Shown here one piece after another: positions 17,531-25,354 of a DNA stretch of 39,769 bases; within the stretch, counting starts at the first letter, position 1, and the number at the start of each line of letters is the position of its first letter. Origin of the DNA: Bacillota bacterium (lineage in GTDB: Bacteria > Bacillota > Clostridia > Lachnospirales > Lachnospiraceae); contig JAUNDN010000023.1 of NCBI GenBank assembly GCA_030526045.1, positions 1-39,769 on the forward strand. Direction: 5' to 3'. The notes below the pieces were generated by a model. The model did no database searches. It was not told the origin of the DNA and saw nothing but the letters and a program-made list of their open reading frames with translations. The position numbers and the translations under genes were made by a program.

Positions 17531-18235
17531 TTATTTTACCTCTTCGTCAGTTCTGGGATCGATAATCTTTACAGCGTCTGCTACTCTTCCGTACTGTCCG
17601 CTTGCCTTCTCATAAGCGGTGTTCGGATCATCACCCTTCTTAATAAAGTCAGTCATCTTACCAAGGCTTACAAACTTGTAACCGATGATCTGGTCTTCTG
17701 CGTCTAATGCAATACCTGTAACATAGCCTTCTGCCATTTCCAGATAACGGGGACCCTTCTTTAAGGTTCCGTACATAGTACCAACCTGGCTTCTTAATCC
17801 CTTACCTAAGTCTTCAAGACCTGCGCCTACAGGAAGACCATCCTCAGAGAATGCACTCTGTGTTCTACCGTAAACAATCTGTAAGAATAATTCTCTCATA
17901 GCTGTATTGATTGCATCACATACAAGGTCTGTATTTAATGCTTCCAGTACAGTTCTTCCGGGAAGGATTTCAGCTGCCATAGCTGCGGAATGCGTCATAC
18001 CTGAACATCCGATTGTTTCAACCAAAGCTTCCTGAATAATACCTTCTTTCACATTTAATGTCAGCTTGCAGGCACCCTGCTGGGGAGCACACCATCCGAT
18101 ACCATGTGTAAGACCGGAGATGTCCTTAACATCTTTTGCTTTTACCCATTTTGCTTCTTCCGGGATAGGTGCACAACCGTGGTTAACGCCCTGGGCAACT
18201 GTACACATTTCTTCAACTTCTTTTGAATAAATCAT
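17531..18235 (-). CDS. NifU-like iron-sulfur cluster scaffold protein partnered with GGGtGRT
   Basis: The 234-residue protein has an IscU/NifU-N-like core in which three to four cysteines could hold a cluster: Cys49 and Cys56 in GWCAPQQGACKLTL, Cys77 in GCSGMTHSAAMAAEIL, and Cys106 in LVCDAI. The second motif matches the GCAxxxAS segment of IscU-type scaffolds. About 90 C-terminal residues (YVTGIALDAEDQIIGYKFVSLGK and on) go beyond a normal IscU and are not recognised. AAAGGAG precedes ATG at 18235; an upstream in-frame ATG at 18277 overlaps AT-rich leader and is rejected. Paired with the GGGtGRT gene downstream. No SufBCD, IscS or other assembly genes are adjacent. Confidence 0.82.
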   Translation of the reverse strand: MIYSKEVEEMCTVAQGVNHGCAPIPEEAKWVKAKDVKDISGLTHGIGWCAPQQGACKLTLNVKEGIIQEALVETIGCSGMTHSAAMAAEILPGRTVLEALNTDLVCDAINTAMRELFLQIVYGRTQSAFSEDGLPVGAGLEDLGKGLRSQVGTMYGTLKKGPRYLEMAEGYVTGIALDAEDQIIGYKFVSLGKMTDFIKKGDDPNTAYEKASGQYGRVADAVKIIDPRTDEEVK

Positions 18236-18292
18236 GTGAAAACTCCTTTCAATTATGTAGATATTATTTATTAACAAAATATTCCTTGTAAC

Positions 18293-18322
18293 TTTTGTGA
18301 ATATTTTGTCATAATCACAAAA
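18293..18322. promoter_or_regulatory. Inverted repeat upstream of the NifU-like/GGGtGRT pair
   Basis: TTTTGTGA (18293-18300) and TCACAAAA (18315-18322) are perfect 8-base inverted arms separated by 14 bases, about 60-90 bases upstream of the ATG at 18235. The spacing is too long for a CRP site. It could be an operator for an unidentified regulator, or a chance repeat in AT-rich DNA. A weak TTGTCA-16-TATGAA promoter can be read further upstream. Confidence 0.35.
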
Positions 18323-18371
18323 ACTATTTTCGCATATCTTTCATAAAAAATCCAGTCCTTTTGACAAAAAA

Positions 18372-19037
18372 TTATTGCTTAAGGACGATTTCACCCTGCT
18401 TTTTATAGATGCTTCCTGCCGGAATACAACCACGGACACAACTTACAGGATATACATTGGAATTTCTTCCGATTACGGTTCCGGGATTCAGTACGCTGTT
18501 ACAGCCAACCTCAACATGATCACCCAGCATTGCACCGAATTTTTTAAGACCTGTTTCAATCCTTTCCTCACCGCTTTTTACCACCACCAATGTCTTGTCG
18601 CTCTTTACATTAGAGGTAATGGAGCCTGCTCCCATGTGTGACTTAAATCCAAGAATACTGTCCCCGACATAATTATAGTGGGGTACCTGCACCTTATTGA
18701 ATAAAATGACATTCTTGAGCTCTGTAGAATTTCCTACTACTGCTCCTTTTCCCACAATGGCATTTCCGCGGATGAATGCGCAGTGCCTTATTTCTGCTTC
18801 TTCATCAATGATTGCAGGACCGTTAATGCTGGCCGTAGGTGCCACCTTTGCGGAATTGGCTATCCAGACCTGTTCCTTCACCTGTGTGTACTTATCTGCG
18901 GGAAGTTTCTCTCCAAGTGTTACAATAAATCCACTGATCTTCGGCAACAGCTCCCAAGGATATACCGCTCCTTCAAAAAGCTCTGCCGCGATTGTCTCCT
19001 CCAAATTGTAAAGATTACTGATTGTAAACTGTTCCAT
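18372..19037 (-). CDS. Left-handed beta-helix (hexapeptide repeat) protein, GlmU C-terminal-like
   Basis: The protein has 221 residues. About 60 N-terminal residues (EQFTISNLYNLEETIAAELFEG and on) precede hexapeptide repeats of the [LIV]-G-x4 type from about 60 to 205, for example IVGKGAVVGNST, SILGFKSHMGAGS and TVIGRNSNVYP. The layout matches the acyltransferase half of GlmU, with no nucleotidyltransferase domain. Such proteins are often named UDP-GlcNAc pyrophosphorylase by homology, but that activity is not supported here. A sugar-nucleotide acyltransferase role is plausible. GGAGG lies upstream of ATG at 19037. It is the last gene of the EAL/ATPase/topB run, 23 bases after topB. Confidence 0.75.
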   Translation of the reverse strand: MEQFTISNLYNLEETIAAELFEGAVYPWELLPKISGFIVTLGEKLPADKYTQVKEQVWIANSAKVAPTASINGPAIIDEEAEIRHCAFIRGNAIVGKGAVVGNSTELKNVILFNKVQVPHYNYVGDSILGFKSHMGAGSITSNVKSDKTLVVVKSGEERIETGLKKFGAMLGDHVEVGCNSVLNPGTVIGRNSNVYPVSCVRGCIPAGSIYKKQGEIVLKQ

Positions 19038-19060
19038 TTCATTCCTCCGCTTATGCGTCT

Positions 19061-21070
19061 TTATTTTTTATAATTTACCGCAGCCTTGTCAAACTGTCGG
19101 TTCAAGGTATACTGATTATTCAGCTGCTTGACAATATTGGTTCTCCTTGTTACAAAATCATCAAGCTTCTTCATATATTCCTGCTCAGTGATCACGCCGT
19201 CTGCCACCATAGTAAGTCCCTTTTCCCAGCTGGCGGTAAGAGCCGGATCAAGCAGTGGTCTTATGGAATTATCCACCACCTCATAAACCATTTCACCCTG
19301 CAGGGTAGGTGTTATGATCTGGGTTTTTTTATTCAATGCCAGATACCGGATATTAATCAGCTTTTTCAAAATTTCAGCTCTCGTTGCAGAGGTTCCGATC
19401 CCACTGCCCTTGATCTGTGCGCGAAGCTCTTCATCCTCAATGAGTTGTCCTGCATTTTCCATAGCGAGAATAATCGTTCCGGAATTATAGCGTTTCGGCG
19501 GTGAAGTTTCGCCTTCCTTCATCTGCATATCGGATACGGGAAGCTCCATTCCCTTTTTCAGCCGGTTTAAAGCATCCATGAAATCCTGATCCGCCATACG
19601 ATCCTCAGATTCATCCGAATCATCGCCGGTCTTTTCAAGTTTTTTCTTGGAAAAAGAGAAGGCACATGCCTCCAGATATCCCGGTGATTCCAGTACCTTA
19701 AAATTTGCAAAAAATTGTTCCTTCTTTACGGATACATTTAAAGCTACCTTCCGATATACTGCAGGCGGGAAAAATATGCTTAAGAAGCGGCGTACAATAA
19801 TCTCATAGACCTTCGTCGCCGTAGGGCTTAAGCTTCCCAGGCTGCCAAAGCCCTGTCCGGTCGGAATGATCGCATAATGATCTGTGATCTGTTTATCATT
19901 TACATATCTGGTCTTTGCAATCTGCCCATAGCTTCCACTCTTCAGTACCTTTGCAGCAAGCTCTTTTACCATTCCAAAGTTCATCAGCCCTCTGATATTT
20001 TTGGAGATCTCCTTTGCTACCGCCGTTGAAAGCACTCTTGCATCAGTTCTCGGATAAGTAGTCAATTTCTTTTCATACAGCTCCTGAACAATTCTCAGGG
20101 TTTCGTCAGGACTGATCTTGAAATACTTTGAACAGTCATTCTGCAGTTCCGCAAGATTATACAAAAGAGGCGGATTCTTTGTTTCCTTTTTCTTCTCAAG
20201 GGATTCCACCGTTGCCATTACCGGAGACGGATTCATCAGATAGTCAATCAGTCCCTGTGCATCAGCACTTTCCTTAAATCCGTTTTCTTTATACAAAAGA
20301 GGCGAATTCCAGTACTTCGTGTTTTCAACTGCCTTCCATTCACACTCACAAGCCTTTTCTCCAACCATTACGTTAGCCAGGACACGATAAAAAGGAGTTT
20401 TTACAAACTCCCTGATTTCTCTTTCTCTTTTGACCACCATGCCAAGCACACAGGTCATTACACGTCCCACACTGATCACTGCCCGGTCTGCCTTTAGGTA
20501 ATTCTTGACCGGATTCCCATATTTCAACGTCAAAACACGAGAAAAGTTAATGCCCATCAGATAATCCTCCTTGGCACGAAGATACGCCGCCGCACCAAGA
20601 TTATCATATGCCGAAAGATCCTTTGCTTCCCGGATTCCCCTAAGAATCTCTTCTTCCGTCTGTGAATCGATCCATACACGTTTTCTCTGCTTTCCTGTAA
20701 CATGTGCCTGTTGTTCCACAAGACGGTAGATATATTCTCCCTCTCGACCGGAGTCTGTACAAACATAAATCGTATCTACATCTGCACGGTTCAGAAGTCC
20801 GCTGACAATTTGAAATTGCTTCTTCACACCATCAATGACCTCATACTTAAATTCAGAGGGAATAAAAGGAATCGTTTCCAAAGACCATTTTTTGTATTTT
20901 TCATCATAAGCCTCCGGATAGCTCATGGTTACCAGATGTCCCACGCACCATGTAACGATCGCTTCCGTCGACTCCATGTACCCATCTTTATTATTTGCTT
21001 TTAACTGCAGTGCCCTTGCAAATTCTCTTGCAACGCTGGGCTTTTCTGCGATATACAGACTTTTTCCCAT
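19061..21070 (-). CDS. topB: DNA topoisomerase III (type IA)
   Basis: The 669-residue protein is a type IA topoisomerase that passes single strands and helps decatenate DNA. The Toprim domain shows IAEKPSVAREFA (Glu9) and the acidic DSGREGE motif (Asp106). The active-site tyrosine is Tyr339 in TTYPRTD. The roughly 70 C-terminal residues contain no Cys-rich zinc ribbons, unlike TopA, which supports TopB. The ATG at 21070 overlaps the TAA of the preceding ATPase gene (TAATG), so the two are translated in a coupled way. It is 23 bases upstream of the hexapeptide-repeat gene. A chromosomal housekeeping role is likely, although topB copies are also carried on mobile elements; no mobility genes are nearby. 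Confidence 0.93.
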   Translation of the reverse strand: MGKSLYIAEKPSVAREFARALQLKANNKDGYMESTEAIVTWCVGHLVTMSYPEAYDEKYKKWSLETIPFIPSEFKYEVIDGVKKQFQIVSGLLNRADVDTIYVCTDSGREGEYIYRLVEQQAHVTGKQRKRVWIDSQTEEEILRGIREAKDLSAYDNLGAAAYLRAKEDYLMGINFSRVLTLKYGNPVKNYLKADRAVISVGRVMTCVLGMVVKREREIREFVKTPFYRVLANVMVGEKACECEWKAVENTKYWNSPLLYKENGFKESADAQGLIDYLMNPSPVMATVESLEKKKETKNPPLLYNLAELQNDCSKYFKISPDETLRIVQELYEKKLTTYPRTDARVLSTAVAKEISKNIRGLMNFGMVKELAAKVLKSGSYGQIAKTRYVNDKQITDHYAIIPTGQGFGSLGSLSPTATKVYEIIVRRFLSIFFPPAVYRKVALNVSVKKEQFFANFKVLESPGYLEACAFSFSKKKLEKTGDDSDESEDRMADQDFMDALNRLKKGMELPVSDMQMKEGETSPPKRYNSGTIILAMENAGQLIEDEELRAQIKGSGIGTSATRAEILKKLINIRYLALNKKTQIITPTLQGEMVYEVVDNSIRPLLDPALTASWEKGLTMVADGVITEQEYMKKLDDFVTRRTNIVKQLNNQYTLNRQFDKAAVNYKK

Positions 21071-22428
21071 TACATTTCATCCAGACTGATCAATTTCAGG
21101 TTATGCTTTACCTTTGCCTCCAAGGTCAGCTTTTCATCAAATTTCTTTACTGAAAATAAATAAATATAATCCGCGCGCAGCTTTGCCTTCTCTGCACAGA
21201 AAAGAAGCCACTCATAATCGTCATACCTCATGATCGGTTTGTCCCAGTTGCAGATACCAATGATTGTTTTGCCTTCTGAATCCTGAGCAATGATATCAAT
21301 AGTTCCCTGTTTACCGACCCATTCTCCAATTCGTTCTACTTCTATCGGAAGTCTTCCCCACCTATTCCATTTCTCAATGTACTGCTTGCAAACAATTTTG
21401 AAGTAATCTGCAACATAGTTTTTGAATTCCGGTGCAATATAGTTCCTGTAAAATTCATCAGGCATCATTGTTTCAAGAGCACTGAGATTTGGATACAGAT
21501 AAGTAAAGTAAAAATGTACCAGATGATTACTGATCCGATAGATTCCTTTCTGAACATTCACTTTTCCGTCAGTGTCATAGGAAAAAACTTTCTCTACCAG
21601 TTCCAGTTCCATCAGATTTTTTAGGTATACACTGATTTTGGCCCTTGAAAATCCGGTATGAAGATACAGATCATTCAGCTTATGATTTCCGGCTGCAATA
21701 GATGCAAGAATTGAGTTGTAAACTCCGGTTTCTCTCAGTTCCTCGCGGACAATATGTTCTCCCGCCGTACAAAGAGGCGAATTGATGCTCAAAATTGAGC
21801 GGCAGATATTATCCTTGATACTGAGTTTGTCATCAAAATCAGCCCATACTCCGGGAATTCCCCCAAGAATTGCGTAGGCTTCTATACCTTGCTCCATCGT
21901 AAAACCCGGAAAATATTCCATCAAAGTTTCAAATTCCAATTCACGGATTTTCAGAAAACCGGAAAGTTCATATGCTGCCTCTCCGATTCTAGTGATCATA
22001 CTGTTCTCAATCCATCCGATAGAAGAACTGCATAGTATGACCATTACATCAAAGCGGCTTTCATGAACGTATTTGACAAGCTCATTCATAAATTCACCGT
22101 CGGCCTTGATCATATATTGAAATTCGTCAATTACAATAACTTTTTTTTGCTCCTGCTGTGGGAGAATCGCATTCAAAATCTCTGTATAAGTAGGAAATTT
22201 TGACACTTCCATATTTCTGCCGGTAAGTTCCTTTCCCCACTGAAATCTTTGTTCCCGGTCAGAGGAAGATCTCGCCCTATAATAATAGTATGGCTTATCC
22301 TGAACGAACTGACGAAGCAGATCAGTTTTCCCGACATTTTTCTGTCCATAAACTACCAGAATTCGACTGCCTTCACGGTCATAATTTGTATTTAAATATT
22401 TCAGTTCACTTGTTCGACCTAAAACCAT
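21070..22428 (-). CDS. DUF234-type ATPase, degenerate nuclease-like C-terminus
   Basis: The 452-residue protein is an archaeal-type ATPase: Walker A GQKNVGKTDLL (about residues 28-38), Walker B VIVIDEFQYM, and sensor CSSSIGW. A winged-helix part follows (NHKLNDLYLHTGFSRAKISVYLKNLMELELV), and then a C-terminal DUF234 domain related to PD-(D/E)XK nucleases. In that domain GTIDIIAQD keeps the Asp, but where the family usually has a GECKW-like segment this protein reads GICNW. Both the acidic and lysine positions appear lost, so it is probably not an active nuclease (inference). The start is ATG at 22428 with GGGAGAGAGGA upstream, 18 bases after the GGDEF/EAL gene. Its stop overlaps the topB start. 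The role is unknown. Confidence 0.85.
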   Translation of the reverse strand: MVLGRTSELKYLNTNYDREGSRILVVYGQKNVGKTDLLRQFVQDKPYYYYRARSSSDREQRFQWGKELTGRNMEVSKFPTYTEILNAILPQQEQKKVIVIDEFQYMIKADGEFMNELVKYVHESRFDVMVILCSSSIGWIENSMITRIGEAAYELSGFLKIRELEFETLMEYFPGFTMEQGIEAYAILGGIPGVWADFDDKLSIKDNICRSILSINSPLCTAGEHIVREELRETGVYNSILASIAAGNHKLNDLYLHTGFSRAKISVYLKNLMELELVEKVFSYDTDGKVNVQKGIYRISNHLVHFYFTYLYPNLSALETMMPDEFYRNYIAPEFKNYVADYFKIVCKQYIEKWNRWGRLPIEVERIGEWVGKQGTIDIIAQDSEGKTIIGICNWDKPIMRYDDYEWLLFCAEKAKLRADYIYLFSVKKFDEKLTLEAKVKHNLKLISLDEM

Positions 22429-22446
22429 TCCTCTCTCCCATAATTC

Positions 22447-24174
22447 CTAACTGATCTGACTGATCAGCAGCTGTTTCATCTCTTCCGAAGACATTGGCTT
22501 TCCAAGCAGATAACCCTGGATACAATCGCACCCGATTTCTTTCAGATACTCATACTGTTCCTCTTCTTCCACACCCTCTGCAATCGTCTCAAAGCCCAGT
22601 TTCTTAACCATATAAATAATAGATTCCGTAATCACTCTGGTATTTTCATCATTGATAATGGTATCAATAAAGCTTTTATCGATTTTTAAGGTATCTATCG
22701 GAAGTCCCTTCAGATAAGAAAGAGAGGAATATCCTGTTCCGAAATCATCCAATGAAATACGAATTCCGTAATCGCGCAAAATGTGAAGCTTTTCCATTAC
22801 ATCCTTAAAGTTTTCAATCAGCACACTCTCTGTTATCTCAAGCTCCAGTTCACTTGGATTAACCTCATATTTTCTGATAACCTCAAGAATATTATCAATG
22901 AAGTCTTCACGCATATATTGTATTGCTGAGATATTCAAAGAAAGAATGACATGACAATCATACTGCCGCTTCCATTCAACAAAGGTCTTAATGCTCTCTT
23001 CAATGACCCATGATCCGATCGGTACAATTGTTCCGTTCTTCTCTGCAATCGGAATAAAGACTGATGGACTGATCATCATTCCGTCATTGTCACGCCATCT
23101 GATGAGCGCTTCCATCCCCCGCAGAGTCTTGTCTTTTACATAATACTGCGGTTGAAAGTTCATGGTAAAATTCTGCTCAAACACTGCACCCTTTAATTTT
23201 GTTTCAATATTTACATTTTGAAGGAATTCATTCAGGATAGGTGCATCAAAATACTTAATTGCATCTTTACCGATTCCTTTTGCCTTGAACATGACGATCT
23301 CGGCACAGTTAATCAGCTCCAGCGTTGTCTTTGCTGCCTCCGGATACTCTGCAACTCCTACGCTCACAGAAATGAGCAGTTCCTGTCCCGTACTAAGTTT
23401 AAAAGGTTCCTGAACTCTCTGATGGATCGCTTTATATATGTACTCTACACTTCGATTGCCGGATGGCTTGTAAATAGCGATACAATAGATATCTGCATTA
23501 AAGTGTGACACCAGTACATTTTCACTCTTAAATCCTTCCAAAAATTGTCCGAACTGCTGGACAATTTCATCGCCGACAATCAACCCAAAGCCATCATTAA
23601 TCTTCCGGAAATCATCAATATCCACAAACATAACGGAAACAATTTCGCTTTCCTCTCCTGCTTTCCTGACAAAATCAGCAAGCAGCCTCACAAAATAATT
23701 TCTGTTATACAGACCGGTAAGCATATCATAATATGCCATATAAGTCAGTTCTTCATTTTGATTTTTAAATTTTGAGATATCCTTAAAGCGAACTACCTTA
23801 TCCGTCGCATTTCCAGTCACATCATAAAGAACGGCAGTTTCGCATTCTACCCAAGTCTTTCCGTCCTTCAGCCGAATGATACCGCTGCTTGTATTCATTT
23901 CTGTCTTTTCAAGGAAAATCAGATTTTTCAAAGGAAGTGCATATTTTTCTTCCACCTGAGAATACAATTTCGCCAGATCATTCATATTCTGAATTTCTAT
24001 GTTCGGGAAAAAGAAATCCCAGTTTGCAAGAGTTTTAACCCTATCTTCGACGAAATTTACATAAAGGAACGCATTACTGGATGTATCACATATGAGTCGA
24101 TACATTTTTTCGTCGTTTGTCAGTCGCTGATTCATTGCGCTTAGCAGGTCAACCTGATAACGTAATTCATCCAT
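22447..24174 (-). CDS. PAS-GGDEF-EAL protein, likely c-di-GMP phosphodiesterase
   Basis: The 575-residue protein has a PAS-like sensor region (about 20-140), a GGDEF domain (about 150-315) and an EAL domain (about 330-570). The GGDEF domain keeps the early metal motif DIDDFRKINDGFG, but the signature itself is replaced by FNADIY, so cyclase activity is unlikely. The EAL domain looks intact: MEALIRW (EAL), NISAIQ, ELEITESV, DDFGTGYSSLSYLKGLPIDTLKIDKSF, IAEGVE and IQGYLLGKPM. It should therefore cleave cyclic di-GMP, perhaps with the degenerate GGDEF acting as a GTP- or ligand-sensing switch (inference). No transmembrane segment is seen. AAGGG lies upstream of ATG at 24174. It heads a run with the ATPase and topB. 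Confidence 0.9.
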   Translation of the reverse strand: MDELRYQVDLLSAMNQRLTNDEKMYRLICDTSSNAFLYVNFVEDRVKTLANWDFFFPNIEIQNMNDLAKLYSQVEEKYALPLKNLIFLEKTEMNTSSGIIRLKDGKTWVECETAVLYDVTGNATDKVVRFKDISKFKNQNEELTYMAYYDMLTGLYNRNYFVRLLADFVRKAGEESEIVSVMFVDIDDFRKINDGFGLIVGDEIVQQFGQFLEGFKSENVLVSHFNADIYCIAIYKPSGNRSVEYIYKAIHQRVQEPFKLSTGQELLISVSVGVAEYPEAAKTTLELINCAEIVMFKAKGIGKDAIKYFDAPILNEFLQNVNIETKLKGAVFEQNFTMNFQPQYYVKDKTLRGMEALIRWRDNDGMMISPSVFIPIAEKNGTIVPIGSWVIEESIKTFVEWKRQYDCHVILSLNISAIQYMREDFIDNILEVIRKYEVNPSELELEITESVLIENFKDVMEKLHILRDYGIRISLDDFGTGYSSLSYLKGLPIDTLKIDKSFIDTIINDENTRVITESIIYMVKKLGFETIAEGVEEEEQYEYLKEIGCDCIQGYLLGKPMSSEEMKQLLISQIS

Positions 24175-24196
24175 TTTGCTTACCCTTTTTGCAATT

Positions 24197-24227
24197 GCTG
24201 TGTATGTACTCCCCAGTCATACACAGC
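24197..24227 (-). promoter_or_regulatory. Hairpin between asd and the EAL gene
   Basis: The minus strand has GCTGTGTATG, an 11-base loop containing GGGGAG, and CATACACAGC: a perfect 10-bp stem, extendable by a TTTTGC/GCAAAA outer pair. It lies 23 bases upstream of the EAL-gene ATG, between the asd stop (24250) and that start. No T-run follows, so it is a poor terminator. It may be a leader structure affecting translation, or an asd mRNA 3' end. Confidence 0.45.
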
Positions 24228-24249
24228 GCAAAATCCCTTCTGTCTGTTC

Positions 24250-25335
24250 TTATTTCTTAGTAATGTACCCCTGTTCCTTCAAAAGTTCAGCACAAAGCAC
24301 AGCTCCACCTGCCGCGCCTCGAACAGTATTATGGGAAAGTCCCACAAATTTCCAGTCATAAACCGTATCCTCGCGAAGACGTCCTACGCTGATTCCCATA
24401 CCGTTTTCAAAATCAACATCCAGTTTCACCTGCGGTCTGTTGTCTTCTTCTAGGTACTGGATGAATTGTTTAGGTGCACTCGGAAGCTGCTTTTCCTGCG
24501 GAATTCCCTTAAAGGTAACCAGCTTCTCAATCAGCTGTTCCTTAGTAGGTTTTTTCTTAAATTTAACAAATACCGCAGCAGTATGTCCATTCAGGACAGG
24601 TACTCTGATGCACTGACAGGTAATAACGGGAGATGTGGCGGGAACAATCACGCCGTCCTTAATCTCTCCCCAGATACGCAAAGGTTCCTTTTCACTCTTT
24701 TCTTCTTCTCCGCCAATATAAGGAATAATATTTTCAATCATTTCAGGCCAGTCCTTAAAGGTCTTTCCTGCTCCGGAAATTGCCTGATAGGTAGTCGCTA
24801 CTACCTCGTAAGGCTCGAATTCCTTCCATGCGGTCAGAACCGGTGCATAGCTCTGAATGGAGCAGTTTGGCTTTACTGCCACAAAGCCTCTTGTGGTTCC
24901 CAGTCTCTTCCTCTGAAAATCAATCACCCTCATATGCTCCGGATTGATTTCAGGTACTACCATCGGGACATCCGGTGTCCATCGATGTGCAGAGTTGTTG
25001 GATACAACAGGTGTTTCCGTCTTTGCATATGCTTCCTCAATTTTCTTGATCTCTTCTTTTGTCATATCTACGGCACTAAATACAAAATCTACCTGGGAAG
25101 CAACTGCCTCTACCTCATTGACATTCATGACAACAATCTTTTTAACCTTTTCCGGCATAGGAGTTGTCATTTTCCATCTGTCACCGACTGCCTCCTCATA
25201 AGTCTTGCCTGCTGAACGAGGGCTTGCCGCAATTGTTGTAACCTCAAACCATGGATGGTTTTCCAAAAGAGAAATAAATCTCTGTCCTACCATACCTGTT
25301 CCACCTAAAATACCTACTTTTAACTTTTCACTCAT
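24250..25335 (-). CDS. asd: Aspartate-semialdehyde dehydrogenase (archaeal/fungal-like type)
   Basis: This enzyme reduces aspartyl phosphate to aspartate semialdehyde, the branch point to lysine/diaminopimelate, threonine and methionine. The protein has 361 residues with the NADP motif GILGGTGMVGQRF at the N-terminus, SNNSAHRW, and the active-site Cys in VKPNCSIQSY. ISGAGKTFKDWPEM and the C-terminal HNTVRGAAGGAVL follow. The length and SNNSAHRW place it with the archaeal/fungal-like group rather than the E. coli type. The start is ATG at 25335 (MSEKLKVG) after GAGGAG; a longer version to 25389 would overlap argH. argH ends 19 bases upstream, so the two are co-transcribed. Confidence 0.95.
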   Translation of the reverse strand: MSEKLKVGILGGTGMVGQRFISLLENHPWFEVTTIAASPRSAGKTYEEAVGDRWKMTTPMPEKVKKIVVMNVNEVEAVASQVDFVFSAVDMTKEEIKKIEEAYAKTETPVVSNNSAHRWTPDVPMVVPEINPEHMRVIDFQRKRLGTTRGFVAVKPNCSIQSYAPVLTAWKEFEPYEVVATTYQAISGAGKTFKDWPEMIENIIPYIGGEEEKSEKEPLRIWGEIKDGVIVPATSPVITCQCIRVPVLNGHTAAVFVKFKKKPTKEQLIEKLVTFKGIPQEKQLPSAPKQFIQYLEEDNRPQVKLDVDFENGMGISVGRLREDTVYDWKFVGLSHNTVRGAAGGAVLCAELLKEQGYITKK

Positions 25336-25354
25336 TTTTTCAATCTCCTCATTT

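Noticed and set aside
18262-18280. Possible Rex (NADH-sensing) site in the NifU-like leader
   Set aside because: Only one half (TTAACAA) matches; the other half-site is absent.
24466-25215. A 249-codon plus-strand reading frame
   Set aside because: It is fully antisense to asd, which has clear motifs, and has no ribosome site or recognisable domain.
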